DNA of 64,000 nucleotides. Source: Roseiflexaceae bacterium (GTDB lineage: Bacteria > Chloroflexota > Chloroflexia > Chloroflexales > Roseiflexaceae). Of the stretch, positions 8,097 to 17,474 are shown piece after piece (the first letter of the stretch is position 1; every line of letters starts with the position of its first letter). The DNA lies in NCBI GenBank assembly GCA_947474225.1, contig CANJHS010000003.1:55422-119421 (forward strand). Reading direction: 5' to 3'. The position numbers were made by a program, and so were the translations under genes. The notes beneath the pieces were generated by a model. That model did no database searches. It saw only the letters and a program-made list of their open reading frames with translations, and was not told the origin of the DNA.

Positions 8097-9476
8097 ATGT
8101 ATCGGTCGATGCAGGATATCCCTCTCATCTTGAACGCAGCAGCGACGACTTCGCGCGATGACACACCGCGCGAGCGTCGCTATTATGTGTGGACGGTGGG
8201 TTGTCAAATGAATATCTCTGACTCTGAGCGCCTCGAAAGTGGGCTCCAGAGTGTTGGGTACGCCCCTGCTGCGCGTCCTGAGGATGCGAGTTTCGTCGTG
8301 CTCAATTCGTGTAGTGTCCGGGCATCAGCCGAAGAGCGCATCATCGGCAAAATCGGCGATTTGCATCGTGTCAAACGAGAAAATCCCGACATGCAGATTG
8401 TTCTCTGGGGGTGCATGGTCGGTCCTGAGAACACGTCCATATTCAAACAACGGCTGCCCATTGTCGATCACTTCGTCTCACCTTCGGCGGTCGATCAAGT
8501 CGTGGCGCTCGCTCCTAACCCCATCTACACGATGGATGAACCCGCCTTACCTGTCGCAGACTGGACGAACCCACCAGTTGTGGTGCATGTACCGATCCAA
8601 TATGGCTGTAACATGTCGTGCTCGTACTGTGTGATCCCGTTACGTCGCGGCAAAGAGATAAGCCGCCCCCTCGACGAAATCGTTCATGAAGTGACACGCA
8701 TTGTCGCCCGTGGCGCCAAAGAGATTACGCTGTTGGGGCAAATCGTCGATTCATGGGGGCACGACCTCACGGGGCGACCCGAGCTCGCAGATTTACTCAA
8801 GGCTGTGCACGATGTGCCTGGTCTGGTGCGTTTGCGATTTTTGACGTCACACCCTGCCTGGATCAACGAACGGTTGATGCAGACCATGGCATCATTACCC
8901 AAATGCCCGCGTGAGATCAACCTACCCATACAGCATGGGCATGATGCAATGCTCAAGCGAATGCGGCGCGGCTATACCGTGCAACGCTATCGTGAGCTGG
9001 CTGCTAGTCTGCGTCTGGCGATGCCCGATATCGCCCTGAGCACGGACATCATCGTTGGGCATCCCGGCGAATCGGACGAGGAATTCCAGGCAACGATCGA
9101 CCTTGTCAAAGAACTACACTTCGACAAGATACATATCGCGGCGTTTTCTTCACGACCTGGCACCCGTGCCGCGACCCTCGAAGAAGACCCGGTCCATGCA
9201 ATCCCCGAAAGTGTCAAAGCGCAACGACGGATTGAACTCGAACGCGTCCAAGAAGAGATTGCCACACATCGCAGTGCACGACTCCTCAACAGCTTCGTAG
9301 AGGTGCTCGTCGAGGGCGAAAGCAAAGGAAAGTGGCGCGGTCGGTCCAGTGCAAATCAGTTGGTGTTCTTTGCCAGCCCGGATGACTGGCGTGGTCGCGT
9401 CGCCCGCGTGCGCGTGACCCATACCAGTCCATGGTCCCTGTCAGGCGATGTCATTGGCGAGGTCCTGTCTGACTAA
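8097..9476 (+). CDS. miaB: tRNA-2-methylthio-N6-dimethylallyladenosine synthase
   Basis: 459 residues: N-terminal UPF0004 domain with three cysteines (GCQMN, NSCSVR, GCM), radical SAM core with CNMSCSYC, and C-terminal TRAM domain. Two iron-sulfur clusters are expected; the enzyme adds a methylthio group to i6A37 of tRNAs reading UNN codons. Sequence order and length match MiaB rather than MtaB or RimO. AAGG lies very close to ATG 8097, so ATG 8109 (M5) is a possible alternative start. First gene of a likely operon with the CPBP protease and TPR protein. Confidence 0.92.
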   Translation: MYRSMQDIPLILNAAATTSRDDTPRERRYYVWTVGCQMNISDSERLESGLQSVGYAPAARPEDASFVVLNSCSVRASAEERIIGKIGDLHRVKRENPDMQIVLWGCMVGPENTSIFKQRLPIVDHFVSPSAVDQVVALAPNPIYTMDEPALPVADWTNPPVVVHVPIQYGCNMSCSYCVIPLRRGKEISRPLDEIVHEVTRIVARGAKEITLLGQIVDSWGHDLTGRPELADLLKAVHDVPGLVRLRFLTSHPAWINERLMQTMASLPKCPREINLPIQHGHDAMLKRMRRGYTVQRYRELAASLRLAMPDIALSTDIIVGHPGESDEEFQATIDLVKELHFDKIHIAAFSSRPGTRAATLEEDPVHAIPESVKAQRRIELERVQEEIATHRSARLLNSFVEVLVEGESKGKWRGRSSANQLVFFASPDDWRGRVARVRVTHTSPWSLSGDVIGEVLSD

Positions 9477-10203
9477 ACGATGGCTTATCCTCTGCGTAGA
9501 TGTGGTTGTATGCCTCGCGTTCGCAGTCTGTGCATCGCTGGTCGCGACACGCGTGTACCCCTGGGTAGCTGGGATTCCAAGCCAGGGCATTACATTGACG
9601 AGTCTGGGAATTTGGGCTGTATGCGCTGTTCTGTTCGTGCAAAACGCACTTATTCTGGTTTATGTCGGTTGGCGCGGGGAACGAAACTGGGACTTTCTGT
9701 TGGGCCACCCGTCCAAATCTCGGACCATACTTGTGTACAGCGTGCTGGCTATCCCTTTGGTTCTGGGGGTCAACATTGTGGTTGGTGCGCTGACGGTCGT
9801 TTTGGGCGTTCAGCATAATCAGTCGGCACTCTATCCATTACAGGCAGGCGATATCATTGGTCAAGTGGCGTTCGGAGTTGTTGCAACATTGGTCGTTCCA
9901 GTCAGTGAGGAAGTCTTGTTTCGAGGCTATCTCTATGGCAAACTCACGAACCTTGGTTCATCCACACGTGCGGTAGGATTGAGTGCACTGGTGTTCGCGG
10001 GTGCACATGCTTGGTCCGCTAGCATTGGAAATACCACCCTGGTTGTCCAGACGTTTGCTTTAGGATTAGTTCTTGGCTGGATTCGCCGACAGAGTCAAAG
10101 TATCTTCCCGAGCATGATCGCCCATGCATGTAACAATGCATTTGCCCTCCTGTTCGTTCTATCTTGTGTTAACCATCCGGATCTTGGATGCGCCCGAACC
10201 TAA
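9448..10203 (+). CDS. CPBP-family intramembrane metalloprotease (Rce1-like)
   Basis: 251-residue multi-helix membrane protein. The three conserved motifs of the CPBP/Rce1 group are present: EEVLFRG (EExxxR), FAGAHAW (FxxxH) and HACNNAF (HxxxN), which form the glutamate and metal site within the membrane. Substrate unknown; bacterial relatives process membrane proteins or act in stress and bacteriocin self-protection. It overlaps the end of miaB by 29 bases in another frame, which suggests coupling, though the start could lie a few codons downstream. Confidence 0.85.
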   Translation: MSLARSCLTKRWLILCVDVVVCLAFAVCASLVATRVYPWVAGIPSQGITLTSLGIWAVCAVLFVQNALILVYVGWRGERNWDFLLGHPSKSRTILVYSVLAIPLVLGVNIVVGALTVVLGVQHNQSALYPLQAGDIIGQVAFGVVATLVVPVSEEVLFRGYLYGKLTNLGSSTRAVGLSALVFAGAHAWSASIGNTTLVVQTFALGLVLGWIRRQSQSIFPSMIAHACNNAFALLFVLSCVNHPDLGCART

Positions 10204-10227
10204 TGCCGGCATGGCGAAGGAGTGATG

Positions 10228-11331
10228 ATGAGTAAAAAAGACGAACTAGTACGACAACGTCGACGCATGCAAACCGTCGCCGTTACCTACGCAATCCAGG
10301 GTGATTGGGGCAATGCAATTATTGCCAACGAGGATATGTTGTCCCTCGACGAGAAAGACGTCGAGACGCTCAATCGTCTTGCCAAAGCCTATTATGAAAG
10401 CGGCGATGTCGAAGCAGCCAAACGCACGTATGCCTTAGTCATCGAGTACAACGAACTAAATCCTATCGCCCGCCGTGCACTGAGTGTCATCGAAAAAACC
10501 GAGACGCAACCCACCAAGACGCGCACATATGTCGAAATGCGCAATTTCGTCATCGAGACCGGCAAATCAATACTGACGACAATCCACATCGACCAGCCCG
10601 AGCCCCTGTCACTCTTGCCTGGCGAGGTAGTCTATATGGTGCTCGGTGTGAATACGCCAGAACCCACCAGCAAGACGACCAAAACCAAAACGCCCAAATC
10701 CAAGGCAGGCGAAAGCCAGGCTGCCGTTACGCATACATCATTACAATATGCGCTGACCACACTGGACTCTATCCCATCCGTGGAGTACGCCATCGATGCA
10801 ATTCCAGACGAAGCAAACGCCATCGATGTCTATGACAGCAATAACAAGCTCATCGGACGCCTCGAGCCACGTGTCGCGCAACGCATCATTCGCTTTATGC
10901 GTGTGGGGAACCGCTACGCAGCCGTTGTGTGGCGTGTGAGTGAGCACTATCACCACGTCGACCTCGTTGTCCGAGAGGTCTACCATAACCCAGATCACCG
11001 TGGCGAAGTCTCGTTCCCAGGCAAGCTCATCGACGAAGACAAAGCACCGTTGTTGGACTTGGCAGATGAAGAAATCGAAGAGGGCGGCCTCAACAGCGGC
11101 TACGACGAAGAAGAAGAAATGCCACGTCTGTCGTATGACGACGACGATGACACCTTCGAAGGCGGCGAAGAAAACAGCGACACCGACGAAGAGATCGACG
11201 AGTTCCCTGGCTCCAAAAAGGCCAAAGCGCGCACAGGCCCTGCACCTAAAGCAACCTACGGCGAAAAGGAAATCAGTCTCGGCGACCTTGCCAAAGACGA
11301 ATCCAAACACGACGACGTCGAAGAAGAATAA
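10228..11331 (+). CDS. TPR-repeat protein with acidic C-terminal tail
   Basis: 367 residues. About residues 10-85 form TPR-like helical repeats (DWGNAIIANEDML, VETLNRLAKAYYESGDVEAAKRTY). The middle (about 100-275) has no family I know. The last 90 residues are dominated by Asp and Glu with Gly/Ser, likely disordered. GAAGGAG stands before a run GTG-ATG-ATG; ATG 10228 has the best spacing. A strong terminator follows at 11347-11372. Probably a scaffold or assembly protein; function unknown. Third gene after miaB and the CPBP protease. Confidence 0.75.
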   Translation: MSKKDELVRQRRRMQTVAVTYAIQGDWGNAIIANEDMLSLDEKDVETLNRLAKAYYESGDVEAAKRTYALVIEYNELNPIARRALSVIEKTETQPTKTRTYVEMRNFVIETGKSILTTIHIDQPEPLSLLPGEVVYMVLGVNTPEPTSKTTKTKTPKSKAGESQAAVTHTSLQYALTTLDSIPSVEYAIDAIPDEANAIDVYDSNNKLIGRLEPRVAQRIIRFMRVGNRYAAVVWRVSEHYHHVDLVVREVYHNPDHRGEVSFPGKLIDEDKAPLLDLADEEIEEGGLNSGYDEEEEMPRLSYDDDDDTFEGGEENSDTDEEIDEFPGSKKAKARTGPAPKATYGEKEISLGDLAKDESKHDDVEEE

Positions 11332-11342
11332 ATCTCTACACA

Positions 11343-11981
11343 CTATCCCTCCCGTTCATTTGAACGGGAGGGATTTGTCTTGCCCCGCGCAACGACAGCG
11401 ACATCAACCTCCAACATTCCCGCAGCTTTGATTGCCAATATTGCCTCGCGGACGGTTGCACCGGTCGTACAGATATCATCTATCAGCAGCACACGCCCTG
11501 AGAGGGATGGACCGCGCCAACCGAACGCAGCTGCGACATTGTGCGCACGTTGCTGGCGGCTGAGATGTGCCTGTGCCGTTGTGTCGCGCGTGCGCACCAA
11601 ACCGGGACAATACGGCAACTGCAAATCATCAGCAACCGACTGAGCCAACAAAACCGCCTGATCGTAGCCTCGATGTGCTATTCGGCTCTCTGCGGCAGGC
11701 AAAGCGACAACACCAGCATATGCGCGCGGTACCGTGTCTACTAGAGTTGTAGCCAGTACCCGCGCATAGCGACGCTTCCCACAGTACTTGAGCAACAACA
11801 ACGCTTGGCGGATGACAGCGGTGTACACAAAACAGACATATACATGCTGCGCACCGACATCAGGCAACGGATCGCTGTAACGCGGTGCACGCGCCAGACA
11901 AGCGGCACACACCAAGTGCCCGAGCTTTCCGCACCCAATACACAGATCAGGATAAATCCACTGTAATAATCGCTCAAACAT
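11343..11981 (-). CDS. comF: ComF-family phosphoribosyltransferase-like protein
   Basis: 212 residues: N-terminal zinc-finger CIGCGKLGHLVCAAC and a PRTase fold with VLLIDDICTTGAT, the PRPP-binding loop. In naturally competent bacteria ComF acts in DNA uptake and in handling single-stranded DNA. ATG 11981 is fixed by an AGGAGGTGGGAG Shine-Dalgarno; the open frame to 12128 is fortuitous. Its final codons (PSRSNEREG) are formed by the terminator hairpin of the convergent gene. Confidence 0.88.
   Translation of the reverse strand: MFERLLQWIYPDLCIGCGKLGHLVCAACLARAPRYSDPLPDVGAQHVYVCFVYTAVIRQALLLLKYCGKRRYARVLATTLVDTVPRAYAGVVALPAAESRIAHRGYDQAVLLAQSVADDLQLPYCPGLVRTRDTTAQAHLSRQQRAHNVAAAFGWRGPSLSGRVLLIDDICTTGATVREAILAIKAAGMLEVDVAVVARGKTNPSRSNEREG
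11347..11376 (+). terminator. Bidirectional terminator between TPR gene and comF
   Basis: A 12-bp perfect stem (CCCTCCCGTTCA and complement) with a TT loop is followed by ATTTG. It stands 15 bases after the TPR gene stop and also encodes the last residues of ComF on the opposite strand. Confidence 0.8.
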
Positions 11982-12187
11982 CTCCCACCTCCTACGCATA
12001 CTACCGTTGGAGCGGTGCGTTTCGGTACGGAGGCGAACGGGGAGAGATTTCAAAATGTTATTGTACTGGCGTCTTTTCGGCAGAGCTACGAGATGCGTGA
12101 TCGCAATACGTCCGTACGATACCGTCACAGTACCGCCATATGCGCTTGTTCATTTTTTGGGCGTTAGCATTCGCCACTGTCGCTATG

Positions 12188-13414
12188 CTACCTATTCTGT
12201 GCATCGAGCATCGTTACGGCGAGGGCAAGTGCATCAACAGCCATATTAATGTCGGCAGGCTCTGCATACTCATCTGGACAGTGACTCCTCCCCGCGCGGG
12301 TTTGTACAAAAATCATGGCAGCGGGGGTAATTCCAGCCAACAAACTAGCGTCATGACCAGCGCCACTCGACAACCGCATACTCGTACCACTGGCTGTCGT
12401 ACACGCAGAATCAACCAACGCAACCAGTGCATCAGGGAATGTCACGGGTGCGGAATCATGGATCATCTCATACGCAAACTGTACACCGCGGCGCTCACAC
12501 GACTGCGCGAGAATCATGGAAATGTGCTGCCACAACGATTCGACTTCTGCCCAATCGAGACTCCGCATCTCGACCGAAAAGCGGACATAATCCGGCACAA
12601 CGTTTGATTGATTGGGGCCAATCGTGAGTGAACCGACCGTTGCTACCGTCCCTGGCATTGCGACAGCTGCGCGTTCTGCCGCCGAGATAACCTCTGCTAC
12701 TGCTGCGAGTGCGTCATGCCGGAGCGCCATTGACGCGGTGCCTGCATGGTCTGGCCTGCCGCGGCAGATGATGTCTGCACGGCGAATACCAACAATTCCC
12801 GTAACAACGCCAATCGGCTGCTTGGCAGCTTCGAGGAACGGTCCCTGCTCTATGTGTACTTCGATATAGGCAGCAATATCTCCGTGCGTGCGGAGCGCAG
12901 TGCGGGCACGTGTGGGATTACCACCCGCACGAATGATTCCATCAGAAAGTCTTCCCCATCCCGGTATCTCGAGCATCATAGTGACATCATCAATACCGAG
13001 ACACATCGCCGTACTGCCCACCAGCGATCCGAGCGGCGTGGACTCCTCTGCGAGGAAGTCGACTACTTCAAGCGGATGTCGCAACATCAGCCCGTCAGAC
13101 TCGAGTGCTCGTGCAACTGCCAACCCTGCCAGCACACCCAGTGCGCCGTCATAACTCCCTCCTGCCATCACGGTATCGCTATGCGAACCAATCATGATGG
13201 GAGGCAAATTGGCAGATCCTGCACGTCGACCGATGAGATTTCCACCCGCATCGATGGACGTTTCGAGTCCTGCAGCCTGGAACTGAGTCGTCAGCCATTG
13301 TCTGCCAGCAGCATGTGCAGCGGTGAACGCTCTGCGTGTCGTCCCGGAACACTCTGGTTCGACAATTGTGGCGAGTGTAGCGATGTCCCGATGCAGCTGC
13401 GCGTGATCTATCAT
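12188..13414 (-). CDS. M20-type amidohydrolase (hydantoinase/carbamoylase family)
   Basis: 408 residues in the family of N-carbamoyl-L-amino-acid hydrolase, allantoate amidohydrolase and ureidoglycolate hydrolases. Metal ligands are visible in GSHSDTV (His), YDGALGV (Asp) and LAEES (Glu). The enzyme uses two divalent metals to cleave carbamoyl or ureido groups from amino-acid-like substrates; the substrate here cannot be chosen. ATG 13414 has AGGA upstream and starts 7 bases after the lipid kinase stop, so the two form an operon. Confidence 0.85.
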   Translation of the reverse strand: MIDHAQLHRDIATLATIVEPECSGTTRRAFTAAHAAGRQWLTTQFQAAGLETSIDAGGNLIGRRAGSANLPPIMIGSHSDTVMAGGSYDGALGVLAGLAVARALESDGLMLRHPLEVVDFLAEESTPLGSLVGSTAMCLGIDDVTMMLEIPGWGRLSDGIIRAGGNPTRARTALRTHGDIAAYIEVHIEQGPFLEAAKQPIGVVTGIVGIRRADIICRGRPDHAGTASMALRHDALAAVAEVISAAERAAVAMPGTVATVGSLTIGPNQSNVVPDYVRFSVEMRSLDWAEVESLWQHISMILAQSCERRGVQFAYEMIHDSAPVTFPDALVALVDSACTTASGTSMRLSSGAGHDASLLAGITPAAMIFVQTRAGRSHCPDEYAEPADINMAVDALALAVTMLDAQNR

Positions 13415-13421
13415 ACAGATC

Positions 13422-14336
13422 CTAGTGCAGTAAATCGACGATTCCTGGGCATGCAGTCACCGTTATGTCACGTGCAGTCGTACTCACAACTTCACCGTCG
13501 ATTGCCACCGGCAGATCGTTTTCGCAACTGATATGGATGCGTGGCGTACGCTCCATACGGACTTCCGGCAGATTGGTGTGTGCGGCTTTCTGGATAAGTG
13601 GGATATACTGCAGTACTTTGATAATACCCAGCATATCGACCATGCAGATGTCCATTTGACCATCATCGATGTGGGCGTCGGGAGTCAACCAAAATCCAGC
13701 TCCTTGGCACCGGCCATTGGCGATGGTAGCGAACATCATACGGCGCTCGACGACCTCATCACGGAACGAAATTTTCATCGGGAACGCTTTATAGTTAATC
13801 AGCGCTTTCAGAATAGCCAAGTAATACACCAACCAGCCACTAATGCGTTTGAACTTCAGTGCTTCGGCTGCCGCTTGGGCATCGAATCCTGCACCAACAG
13901 CATTGAGGAGGTAGCGCTTGACTTGCCCAGGGACTTCTACCAAACCGAGGTCAATCGGCCGTCGTCGATTTTCGAGGATACGGCGAATACCGCCCTCGAT
14001 ATCATCTGCCGCCACATTTTCGAGTACTTTGACAAAATCGCTCCCGGTCCCGAGCGGTATGACTCCAAAAGCAGCCCGCCGGCCGCTTGCTTCATTGCCC
14101 TCAACAACGCCATTGACGACCTCATTGAGCGTGCCATCGCCGCCGATTGCAATGACAACATCACTGCCGCCGATTACTGCTTCTCGCGCTAATTCTGTGG
14201 CATGACCACGACCAGTGGTGCGTCGCAGCGTGTAGTCGATGCCTGCGTGACGGAGGGCTAGTTCGAGGGCTTCTTGCCTGCGACCGGCTTTACCCCGACC
14301 TGCCCATGGATTGAGAATGATGGTCGTCGTTGACAT
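13422..14336 (-). CDS. Diacylglycerol kinase-like lipid kinase (YegS/DgkB family)
   Basis: 304 residues with the diacylglycerol/sphingosine kinase catalytic fold: NPWAGRGKA near the N-terminus, GGDGTLNEVVNG and GTGSDF. It should phosphorylate diacylglycerol or a related lipid, recycling it into phospholipid synthesis. ATG 14336 is preceded by GAGGAG and begins directly with the beta-strand before the nucleotide-binding motif; the longer open frame to 14639 has no homology-like features. First gene of the pair with the amidohydrolase. Confidence 0.88.
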   Translation of the reverse strand: MSTTTIILNPWAGRGKAGRRQEALELALRHAGIDYTLRRTTGRGHATELAREAVIGGSDVVIAIGGDGTLNEVVNGVVEGNEASGRRAAFGVIPLGTGSDFVKVLENVAADDIEGGIRRILENRRRPIDLGLVEVPGQVKRYLLNAVGAGFDAQAAAEALKFKRISGWLVYYLAILKALINYKAFPMKISFRDEVVERRMMFATIANGRCQGAGFWLTPDAHIDDGQMDICMVDMLGIIKVLQYIPLIQKAAHTNLPEVRMERTPRIHISCENDLPVAIDGEVVSTTARDITVTACPGIVDLLH

Positions 14337-14471
14337 ATCTGCTCCTCTGTCCGAACTGTCGTCTACACGACGGTCGTTCTTGGTGTATAACGGGTGGATA
14401 CTGGGTATTATAGCCGATGCAACAATGCCACGACAGAGGGCGTCCCAGCCCTGTACAAAAGGAGTACTACT

Positions 14472-14882
14472 GTGACAACTGTTAATCTCAAACAATCGCC
14501 CAACATTATCATTCGTATCGTCTGGTTTGTAGCCATCGGATGGTGGTTGAGCGGCGCCTGGACCGTCATCGCCTGGGTACTGTGCGTATCCATCATTGGT
14601 CTGCCAATTGGAATCATCATGCTCAATGCGCTCCCGCAAGTAACCACGCTCCGCAGCCGAGATGTCGTTACCATTGTCGATGCTCGTGGCGGCGTCACCG
14701 TCGCCAATTCACAGCAGTACCCCATGTTGGTCCGTGCCCTCTACTTTGTTTTGGTGGGCTGGTGGTTGAGCGCGTTGTGGCTGAGTCTGGCATGGCTCTT
14801 CGGGTCGACCGTTGTCCTGTTGCCGATAAGCTTCTGGATGATTAATCGTGCAGCTGCAGTCCTCTTACTGACACGCAATTAG
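14472..14882 (+). CDS. YccF domain inner-membrane protein
   Basis: 136-residue membrane protein with two copies of the YccF domain: NIIIRIVWFVAIGWWLSG and a second at about residue 85 with LYFVLVGWWLSALW. The family is widespread, small and of unknown function. Start GTG 14472 is supported by AGGAG 7 bases upstream. A hairpin at 14909-14931 follows. Confidence 0.85.
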   Translation: MTTVNLKQSPNIIIRIVWFVAIGWWLSGAWTVIAWVLCVSIIGLPIGIIMLNALPQVTTLRSRDVVTIVDARGGVTVANSQQYPMLVRALYFVLVGWWLSALWLSLAWLFGSTVVLLPISFWMINRAAAVLLLTRN

Positions 14883-14908
14883 CATCATTCCGCACCCCTC
14901 ACGTACAT

Positions 14909-14931
14909 GCCGCCAGAGCTTTTCTGGCGGC
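14909..14931 (+). terminator. Hairpin after the YccF gene
   Basis: 9-bp stem GCCGCCAGA with its complement and 5-base loop, 26 bases after the stop. The following bases are not a T-run, so termination may be weak or factor-assisted. Confidence 0.5.
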
Positions 14932-14946
14932 GTTCGCCGTGTATCA

Positions 14947-14955
14947 TGCTAGAAT
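14947..14955 (+). promoter_or_regulatory. Extended -10 promoter of the cysteine-desulfurase-like gene
   Basis: TGC followed by TAGAAT (14950-14955) stands 33 bases before the ATG at 14989. Confidence 0.45.
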
Positions 14956-14988
14956 ATCAGCACCCAACCGCACACAGAGGAAACGCAC

Positions 14989-16230
14989 ATGACACTCGAT
15001 CTCACCTGGATTCGGAGTCAATTCCCTGCATTGGCAGAGCAAGTCAATCAGCAACCAGCAGTATTTTTTGACGGACCTGGCGGCACCCAAGTGCCGAACG
15101 GCGTGATCGATGCAATTAGTAACTATCTGCGCCATTCAAACGCAAACACACACGGGTCGTTTTTGACCAGCCAACGCACGGATGCCGCAATTGTTGCTGC
15201 CCGCGAGGCAATGGCCGACTTCCTCGGTTGTGCCCAAGACGAAGTAATATTCGGCGCCAATATGACCACGCTGACGTTTGCCCTGGCGCGCGCCATCGGC
15301 CGTACGCTCAAACCGGGCGACGAAATTGTCACCACCAAACTCGACCACGATGCCAACGTCGCCCCGTGGCACGCACTCAAAGAGCTCGGCGTCGTCATCC
15401 GCGAAGTCGATGTCGATGTCGAGGACTGCACCTTGGACATGGCAGACTTTGCCAGCAAAGTCAACGCCAAAACCAAACTGATTGCAGTTGGTTTTGCGTC
15501 CAATGCCGTTGGCACCATCAACGACATCAAGGCAGCAGTGAAGTTGGGTCGTGCCGTCGGCGCAATGGTGTTTGTCGACGCTGTCCACTATGCACCACAT
15601 GGTCCCATCGACGTCAAAGCCCTCGATGTCGACTTTTTGGCTTGTTCTCCATACAAATTCTTTGCTCCCCATAGCGGTACAATCTACGGCAAAAAAGCCC
15701 ACCTCGAAGGCATCGCTGCCTACAAAGTACGGCCCGCCGGTAACGATTCTACCGAACGCTGGGAGACCGGCACCAAAAATCACGAAGTGATGGCTGGCGT
15801 GACTGCGGCTATTGATTACCTTGCCGAATTAGGCACACACACCGCCGGCAAACCGTTTGCGACGCGCCGCCAAGCAGTCGATTATGCGATGCACGAGATC
15901 CAAGCATATGAGCGGACGCTGAGCGAATATCTCATCAGCGGCCTGCTCAAAGTCCCCGGGCTGACGTTCTACGGCATCAGCGATAGTACCGAATTCGGCA
16001 AGCGCACTCCCACGGTGGCCATTCGTATGGCCAAGCACAGTCCGCACGCAATTGCAGAATCACTCGCCGCACAGGGCATATTTGTGTGGGACGGCAACTA
16101 TTACGCCCTCAATCTCACCGAACGCCTCGGTGTCGAAGATTCGGGTGGCATGGTACGCATCGGTTTGGTGCACTACAACACCACACAAGAAGTCGATCGC
16201 CTACTTTCCGCGCTCAACGCACTCGCCTAG
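14989..16230 (+). CDS. Cysteine desulfurase-like PLP enzyme (aminotransferase class V)
   Basis: 413 residues with the class V aminotransferase fold. The PLP lysine is in SPYKFF and the cofactor-binding aspartate in FVDAVHYAPHG. It begins with the FDGPGGTQVP stretch seen in the VC1184-type subgroup rather than in classical IscS/SufS, and no cysteine-bearing active loop is evident. It may remove sulfur from cysteine or act on another amino compound. GAGGAAA precedes ATG 14989. Its TAG and the TAG of the convergent MFS gene share the bases CTAG. Confidence 0.82.
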   Translation: MTLDLTWIRSQFPALAEQVNQQPAVFFDGPGGTQVPNGVIDAISNYLRHSNANTHGSFLTSQRTDAAIVAAREAMADFLGCAQDEVIFGANMTTLTFALARAIGRTLKPGDEIVTTKLDHDANVAPWHALKELGVVIREVDVDVEDCTLDMADFASKVNAKTKLIAVGFASNAVGTINDIKAAVKLGRAVGAMVFVDAVHYAPHGPIDVKALDVDFLACSPYKFFAPHSGTIYGKKAHLEGIAAYKVRPAGNDSTERWETGTKNHEVMAGVTAAIDYLAELGTHTAGKPFATRRQAVDYAMHEIQAYERTLSEYLISGLLKVPGLTFYGISDSTEFGKRTPTVAIRMAKHSPHAIAESLAAQGIFVWDGNYYALNLTERLGVEDSGGMVRIGLVHYNTTQEVDRLLSALNALA

Positions 16231-17474
16231 TGCTGTCGGCTATCTGGTAACTTTTCGTGCCTTCCCTGTCGCAGGGAGGGCACGAAGGCTATACCGAGTG
16301 ATCCGATTGCACTCAACATACCCACCCAAATGTAGATGCTGGTGTACGCGCCACTCCATTCACGCAACATTTCGACGAGTACGGGCATGACCGCACGTGC
16401 CAACGTCAACACCAATGCCAAAATACCACTCAACGCACCATAAATTGCCACGCCATAGCGGTCCGCAAATAGCGCGGCACGGGCTGGAGTGATGGCACCG
16501 AAGCTCAATCCGAACAACACGACACACGCCCATACACCGACACCTCCGGGTAGCACCATCAGCACGACCAGTGCGAGCCCTTGCATCACACACAAGAGTG
16601 TCGCGAGTGTATAGCGCGAAAAATACGTCCCGAGCGGTGTGAACAAAAGGCGACTCGGCAATGCCAGCACCCCCGCAGCAGCTGCATACCATGCAGCATC
16701 GGTGGCACTATAGCCGCGGTCTATCAAGAGCGGGACGAACGTCTGCAATACCACGACGAGCGCACAGGTCGACGCCAAGAATGCACCGCCAAGTAGCCAA
16801 AATCCGCCATCACGTAGCGCTTCCCGCACTGCTGCCAGCGGGACAGCCCGCACCGGTTGCAATCCCGTCTGCGGCATGCCATCGACCGTTGCACCGACAT
16901 CTGCCGGGCTTTTGCGGATCCACCAGGCGAGTAACGGTGCGACCACCACCAGCATGATTGCTGCATAGATCCAGGTCGTAATCTGCCAAGAATACGTCTC
17001 GATCAGCCAGGTGGTACTCGGGGTCGCAATAATAATGGCAAAACCCGCCACAAAGGTCAATACCGTCAGGGCCGTGCTGCGCAGCCGTTCAAACCACTGG
17101 GCAACTACTACAAATGCCGGCTCATAGAGCGTCGTCGCCATCGAGAACCCAAGCATGATCCACACGACGATATGCTGCCAGGGTTGATCCACAAAACCCC
17201 AGAGCCCCAGCCAAAGTGCTGCCCAGACCGCTCCACCCGTCATCAACCAGCGCGCCCCGTAGCGGTCTAGCAATACCCCGATGGGCCATGCCAGCAAGCC
17301 CGCTACCAACTGGGCTGCAGTAATTGCCCCATTGATGGTCGCCCGTGACCAGCCGAATGCGTGCTCCAACGGCACCACATACACACTGAATGCATAGATC
17401 AAAATCCCGTACGACAGCGTCTCGGTGACCGCCAACACCCCCACCATGCTCCAGCCGTAGTACCAGCGGCGCAT
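16227..17474 (-). CDS. MFS transporter (monocarboxylate/oxalate-type)
   Basis: 415-residue major facilitator protein with about 12 helices. The loop 2-3 signature appears as GVLLDRYGARWLM. Overall look (YGWSMVGVLAVTE start, AFGWSRATINGA) is that of MCT/OFA-type carriers for carboxylates. ATG 17474 overlaps the TAA of the glycosyltransferase by one base (TAATG), so translation is coupled. The earlier open frame to 17564 lies inside that gene. Substrate not readable. Confidence 0.85.
   Translation of the reverse strand: MRRWYYGWSMVGVLAVTETLSYGILIYAFSVYVVPLEHAFGWSRATINGAITAAQLVAGLLAWPIGVLLDRYGARWLMTGGAVWAALWLGLWGFVDQPWQHIVVWIMLGFSMATTLYEPAFVVVAQWFERLRSTALTVLTFVAGFAIIIATPSTTWLIETYSWQITTWIYAAIMLVVVAPLLAWWIRKSPADVGATVDGMPQTGLQPVRAVPLAAVREALRDGGFWLLGGAFLASTCALVVVLQTFVPLLIDRGYSATDAAWYAAAAGVLALPSRLLFTPLGTYFSRYTLATLLCVMQGLALVVLMVLPGGVGVWACVVLFGLSFGAITPARAALFADRYGVAIYGALSGILALVLTLARAVMPVLVEMLREWSGAYTSIYIWVGMLSAIGSLGIAFVPSLRQGRHEKLPDSRQH
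16254..16286. terminator. Strong stem-loop at the junction of convergent genes
   Basis: A 15-bp stem with one G.U pair and a TCG loop lies 24 bases after the desulfurase-like gene and within the last codons of the MFS gene. No T-run flanks the stem in the termination direction on either strand, but the stem is among the strongest in the window. Confidence 0.6.

Noticed and set aside
12746..13531. Plus-strand frame of 261 codons over the amidohydrolase gene
   Set aside because: Shadow of a recognised gene with all family motifs on the minus strand.
15136..15783. Minus-strand frame of 215 codons in the desulfurase-like gene
   Set aside because: Antisense shadow; composition and lack of start signals speak against a gene.
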